Shown piece after piece: positions 61,691-64,000 of a stretch of 64,000 nucleotides of DNA. This DNA is from Aureisphaera galaxeae. Lineage in GTDB: Bacteria; Bacteroidota; Bacteroidia; Flavobacteriales; Flavobacteriaceae. Each line of letters starts with the position of its first letter. Position 1 is the stretch's first letter. The stretch covers positions 838,812 to 902,811 of the forward strand of contig NZ_JAQQTF010000002.1 of assembly GCF_028561275.1 (NCBI RefSeq), read 5' to 3'. The notes beneath the pieces were generated by a model, which was not told the DNA's origin, ran no database searches, and was given only the letters and a program-made list of their open reading frames with translations. The translations under genes and the position numbers were made by a program.

Positions 61691-62922
61691 AAGCAACGCT
61701 ACAGCATTCCAAAAACTTGGTAGAGAAAGCTACCATTAAGGTCACAGGTTCCAAAAGCGAGTCCAATCGTTTATTGGTGCTTCAGGCATTATATCCACAA
61801 TGTTCGATTGCCAATCTTTCCCAAAGCGACGATACCGTGGCATTGGGCAAAGGAATCCATATAGAAAAAGGAACGGTAGATATACACCATGCTGGTACCG
61901 CCATGCGCTTTCTTACCGCTTTTTTCGCTTCTCGAGAAGGAAGGGAAATTGTATTAACGGGGAGTCAGCGTATGCAAGAACGGCCCATTGGTGTACTCGT
62001 AGATGCCTTGAAGCAGTTAGGAGCAGATATAACATACACTAAGAATGAGGGGTTTCCGCCCTTATTGATTAAAGGAAAACAACTTGCCCAAAACGAAGTT
62101 TCCATTCAGGCCAATGTAAGTAGTCAGTACATTTCTGCCTTAATGTTAATCGCACCTTCCTTGCCTGACGGGTTGAATATCCTATTGGAGGGAAAGGTGA
62201 CTTCTGTTCCCTATATTGAAATGACCCTTTCCTTATTGCATGAATTGGGTGTGGAAGGTCATTTTTCTGAAAATACCATCTCCATTGCTCCTATGTCAGC
62301 TGGAAAAAGTACGACCATTACCGTAGAAAGCGATTGGAGTTCTGCCTCGTACTTTTATAGTATCGTGGCCCTTTCCCATAATCTTTCGGTGACCTTGCAC
62401 AGCTATAAACGAAATAGTTTACAAGGGGATGCTGCCTTATCTAAATTGTACGAATCCTTTGGAGTTGGGACTGCGTTTAACGAAGAAAACGCCACCATGA
62501 CCCTTTCAAAATCAGACGGCGAACTGCCCAAGTCGGTCAATTTCAATCTTGTGAAAACCCCAGATATAGCGCAAACTATTGCCGTTACCTGCTTTGGTTT
62601 GGGTATGGGTTGTACACTTACGGGTTTGCATACGCTCAAAATAAAAGAGACAGATCGCTTGGTTGCCTTGAAGAATGAACTGGAAAAGCTCGGAGCAACA
62701 ATAAGCATAACGGATGAATCCTTAGAACTTTACCCTAGAACTTCTATCCAAGAAAATGTTTCCATAGCCACATATCACGATCATCGTATGGCCATGGCTT
62801 TTGCTCCATTGGCGCTACGTGTGCCCATCTCCATTTTAGATAGTGGAGTGGTAAGCAAATCCTTTCCCACTTTTTGGGAAGACCTTTCAAAATTGGGGTT
62901 TGTAATAAATTTCGAAGAATAA
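61687..62922 (+). CDS. aroA: 3-Phosphoshikimate 1-carboxyvinyltransferase (EPSP synthase)
   Basis: 411 residues from ATG 61687; an upstream in-frame start at 61654 lies within the preceding gene and is not needed. Motifs: GSKSESNRLLVLQAL at the substrate site, HAGTAMRFLTAFFA, LTGSQRMQERPIGVLVDAL, PDIAQTIAVTCF, KIKETDRLVALKNEL, DHRMAMAFAP. It joins shikimate-3-phosphate to PEP, the penultimate step to chorismate. Somewhat shorter than E. coli AroA (427). Separate from the pheA operon about 10 kb upstream. Confidence 0.96.
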   Translation: MKATLQHSKNLVEKATIKVTGSKSESNRLLVLQALYPQCSIANLSQSDDTVALGKGIHIEKGTVDIHHAGTAMRFLTAFFASREGREIVLTGSQRMQERPIGVLVDALKQLGADITYTKNEGFPPLLIKGKQLAQNEVSIQANVSSQYISALMLIAPSLPDGLNILLEGKVTSVPYIEMTLSLLHELGVEGHFSENTISIAPMSAGKSTTITVESDWSSASYFYSIVALSHNLSVTLHSYKRNSLQGDAALSKLYESFGVGTAFNEENATMTLSKSDGELPKSVNFNLVKTPDIAQTIAVTCFGLGMGCTLTGLHTLKIKETDRLVALKNELEKLGATISITDESLELYPRTSIQENVSIATYHDHRMAMAFAPLALRVPISILDSGVVSKSFPTFWEDLSKLGFVINFEE

Positions 62923-62934
62923 ACGTCCATTTAC

Positions 62935-62966
62935 TTGACAACCCCTATTTCGAGATCGTATATTTG
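62935..62966 (+). promoter_or_regulatory. queA promoter
   Basis: TTG (62935-62937), 21-nt gap, TATATTTG (62959-62966): a full consensus promoter, 30 nt before the ATG at 62996. Confidence 0.75.
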
Positions 62967-62995
62967 CGCTCTTTTAAAATAAAACGATACGAACT

Positions 62996-64000
62996 ATGGG
63001 AATGAAATTATCCAACTTCAACTTTGAGCTACCTCAGGAGCTATTAGCAGAATATCCTGCTCCAAATAGAGACGAAGCTCGATTAATGGTACTGAACCGT
63101 AAAGACCAGACCATTGAACACAAAATGTTCAAGGATTTGATCGATTATTTTGAAGAGGATGATGTGTTGGTTCTTAACAATACAAAGGTATTTCCGGCAC
63201 GTTTGTTCGGTAACAAGGAAAAAACAGGAGCCAGAATCGAAGTTTTCCTTTTACGTGAATTGAACAGCGAAACCCGTCTTTGGGATGTGTTGGTAGACCC
63301 AGCCCGAAAGATTCGAATTGGAAATAAACTATACTTCGGTGAGGATGAATCATTAGTAGCTGAGGTAATCGATAATACGACTTCACGAGGGAGAACCCTG
63401 CGATTCTTGTTCGATGGGTCCTACGAAGAATTCCGTAATAAACTAACGGAATTGGGTGAAACTCCACTGCCTAAATACATCAAAAGAGATGTAGAGCCAG
63501 AAGATGCGGATAGATATCAAACCATCTTTGCCAAAAACGAAGGTGCCGTAGCAGCGCCAACCGCTGGTTTGCACTTTTCCAAGCACTTGCTGAAGCGTTT
63601 GGAAATAAAAGGAGTGAATTTTGCCGAGGTAACACTTCACGTGGGCTTGGGAACCTTTAGCCCTGTAGAAGTGGAAGACCTTTCCAAGCATAAGATGGAC
63701 AGTGAAGAAATCATCATCGATGAAAGGGCTGTGGACATCATTAACCATGGAATCGACAGTAAACGTAAGGTATGTGCTGTAGGTACAACTGTAATGCGAT
63801 CTTTGGAAAGTTCGGTTTCTTCCAACAATACACTAAATTCCTATGCGGGATGGACCAATAAGTTCATTTTCCCTCCTTATGATTTCAGTATTGCAAATTG
63901 TATGGTGACCAACTTCCATACACCAAAATCTACCCTGCTCATGATGGTTTCTGCCTTTGCAGGACATGAATTTGTAAAAGAGGCCTATGCAGAAGCAATC
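62996..64000 (+). CDS. queA: S-adenosylmethionine:tRNA ribosyltransferase-isomerase (3' end cut by window)
   Basis: 335 codons are visible with no stop; the family is about 350 residues, so only a short C-terminal piece is missing. It begins [18 protein letters not shown] (ATG 62996, or 63002 giving MKLSN). Signatures are [46 protein letters not shown]-like [14 protein letters not shown], and the C-terminal [18 protein letters not shown]. It transfers ribose from SAM to preQ1 on tRNA in queuosine synthesis. It has its own promoter. Confidence 0.96.
   Translation, partial: MGMKLSNFNFELPQELLAEYPAPNRDEARLMVLNRKDQTIEHKMFKDLIDYFEEDDVLVLNNTKVFPARLFGNKEKTGARIEVFLLRELNSETRLWDVLVDPARKIRIGNKLYFGEDESLVAEVIDNTTSRGRTLRFLFDGSYEEFRNKLTELGETPLPKYIKRDVEPEDADRYQTIFAKNEGAVAAPTAGLHFSKHLLKRLEIKGVNFAEVTLHVGLGTFSPVEVEDLSKHKMDSEEIIIDERAVDIINHGIDSKRKVCAVGTTVMRSLESSVSSNNTLNSYAGWTNKFIFPPYDFSIANCMVTNFHTPKSTLLMMVSAFAGHEFVKEAYAEAI

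Noticed and set aside
1-64000. tRNA, rRNA, CRISPR, IS elements, prophage or integrative element
   Set aside because: No such structures were seen in the intergenic regions; gene content is core metabolism with even base composition. Small tRNA genes were looked for only by eye.

Overview
This window is a chromosomal segment of a member of the Bacteroidota, almost certainly a marine-type Flavobacteriaceae. The evidence is a GldA gliding-motility ATPase, a type IX secretion (T9SS) C-terminal signal, GSCFA, DUF6252 and DUF3857 proteins, a split MetH, promoters of the TTG-N17-23-TAnnTTTG type, and an almost complete lack of Shine-Dalgarno sequences. No tRNA, rRNA, CRISPR array, IS element or phage gene was seen. 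The segment looks like ordinary core chromosome; its unusual content is regulatory RNA.

Layout. 1-1.4 kb: lemA (partial), a MerR regulator and an M23 peptidase, leftward. 1.5-9.3 kb: alaS, GSCFA, a DUF6252 lipoprotein, a PQQ-like beta-propeller protein and a MORN-repeat protein, rightward. 9.4-12.5 kb: TPR sensor kinase, an 84-residue membrane protein and a NarL-type response regulator. 12.5-14.5 kb: metK, leftward, behind a SAM-II-like riboswitch, and a secreted protein. 14.5-22.9 kb: a small membrane protein, two attenuators in series, then ilvEDBNCA. 22.9-27.8 kb: a threonine attenuator, then thrABC. 27.8-32.1 kb: leuACDB, leftward. 32.2-33.8 kb: a hypothetical protein. 33.8-38.1 kb: a SAM-I riboswitch, then a trans-sulfuration enzyme, hom, proC, osmC and an Rrf2 regulator. 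38.2-44.7 kb: cysH; a second SAM-I riboswitch; then metH part 1, a threonine/serine dehydratase, metH part 2 and metF. 44.7-48.4 kb: a duplicated pair of PagL-like and DUF2807 genes. 48.4-51.5 kb: gldA, leftward; a phenylalanine attenuator; pheA; DAHP synthase/chorismate mutase. 51.6-53.8 kb: a T9SS cargo and two unknown proteins. 54-64 kb: rsgA, dtd, three tandem DUF3857/transglutaminase-like proteins, a MazG-type hydrolase, a small membrane protein, aroA and queA (cut by the window end).

How the genes work together. The window holds most of the branched-chain, threonine, leucine and methionine pathways and part of the aromatic pathway. Nearly every entry point carries its own RNA sensor. 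Ile/Val leader peptides precede ilv, a Thr/Ile leader precedes thr, and a Phe-rich leader precedes pheA. Two SAM-I riboswitches control the homocysteine/methionine operons and a SAM-II-like riboswitch controls SAM synthase. Homoserine dehydrogenase is present twice: fused in ThrA under threonine attenuation, and free under SAM control. The leu operon is the exception: I found no attenuator, and its LeuA lacks the usual C-terminal feedback domain.

The best candidates for something under-described are the two ilv attenuators in series, the sequence kinship between the thr and ilv attenuators including their promoters, and the coexistence of two SAM riboswitch classes with a clear antiterminator in the metK leader. 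All RNA claims come from reading base complementarity by eye; none was folded or searched by software.
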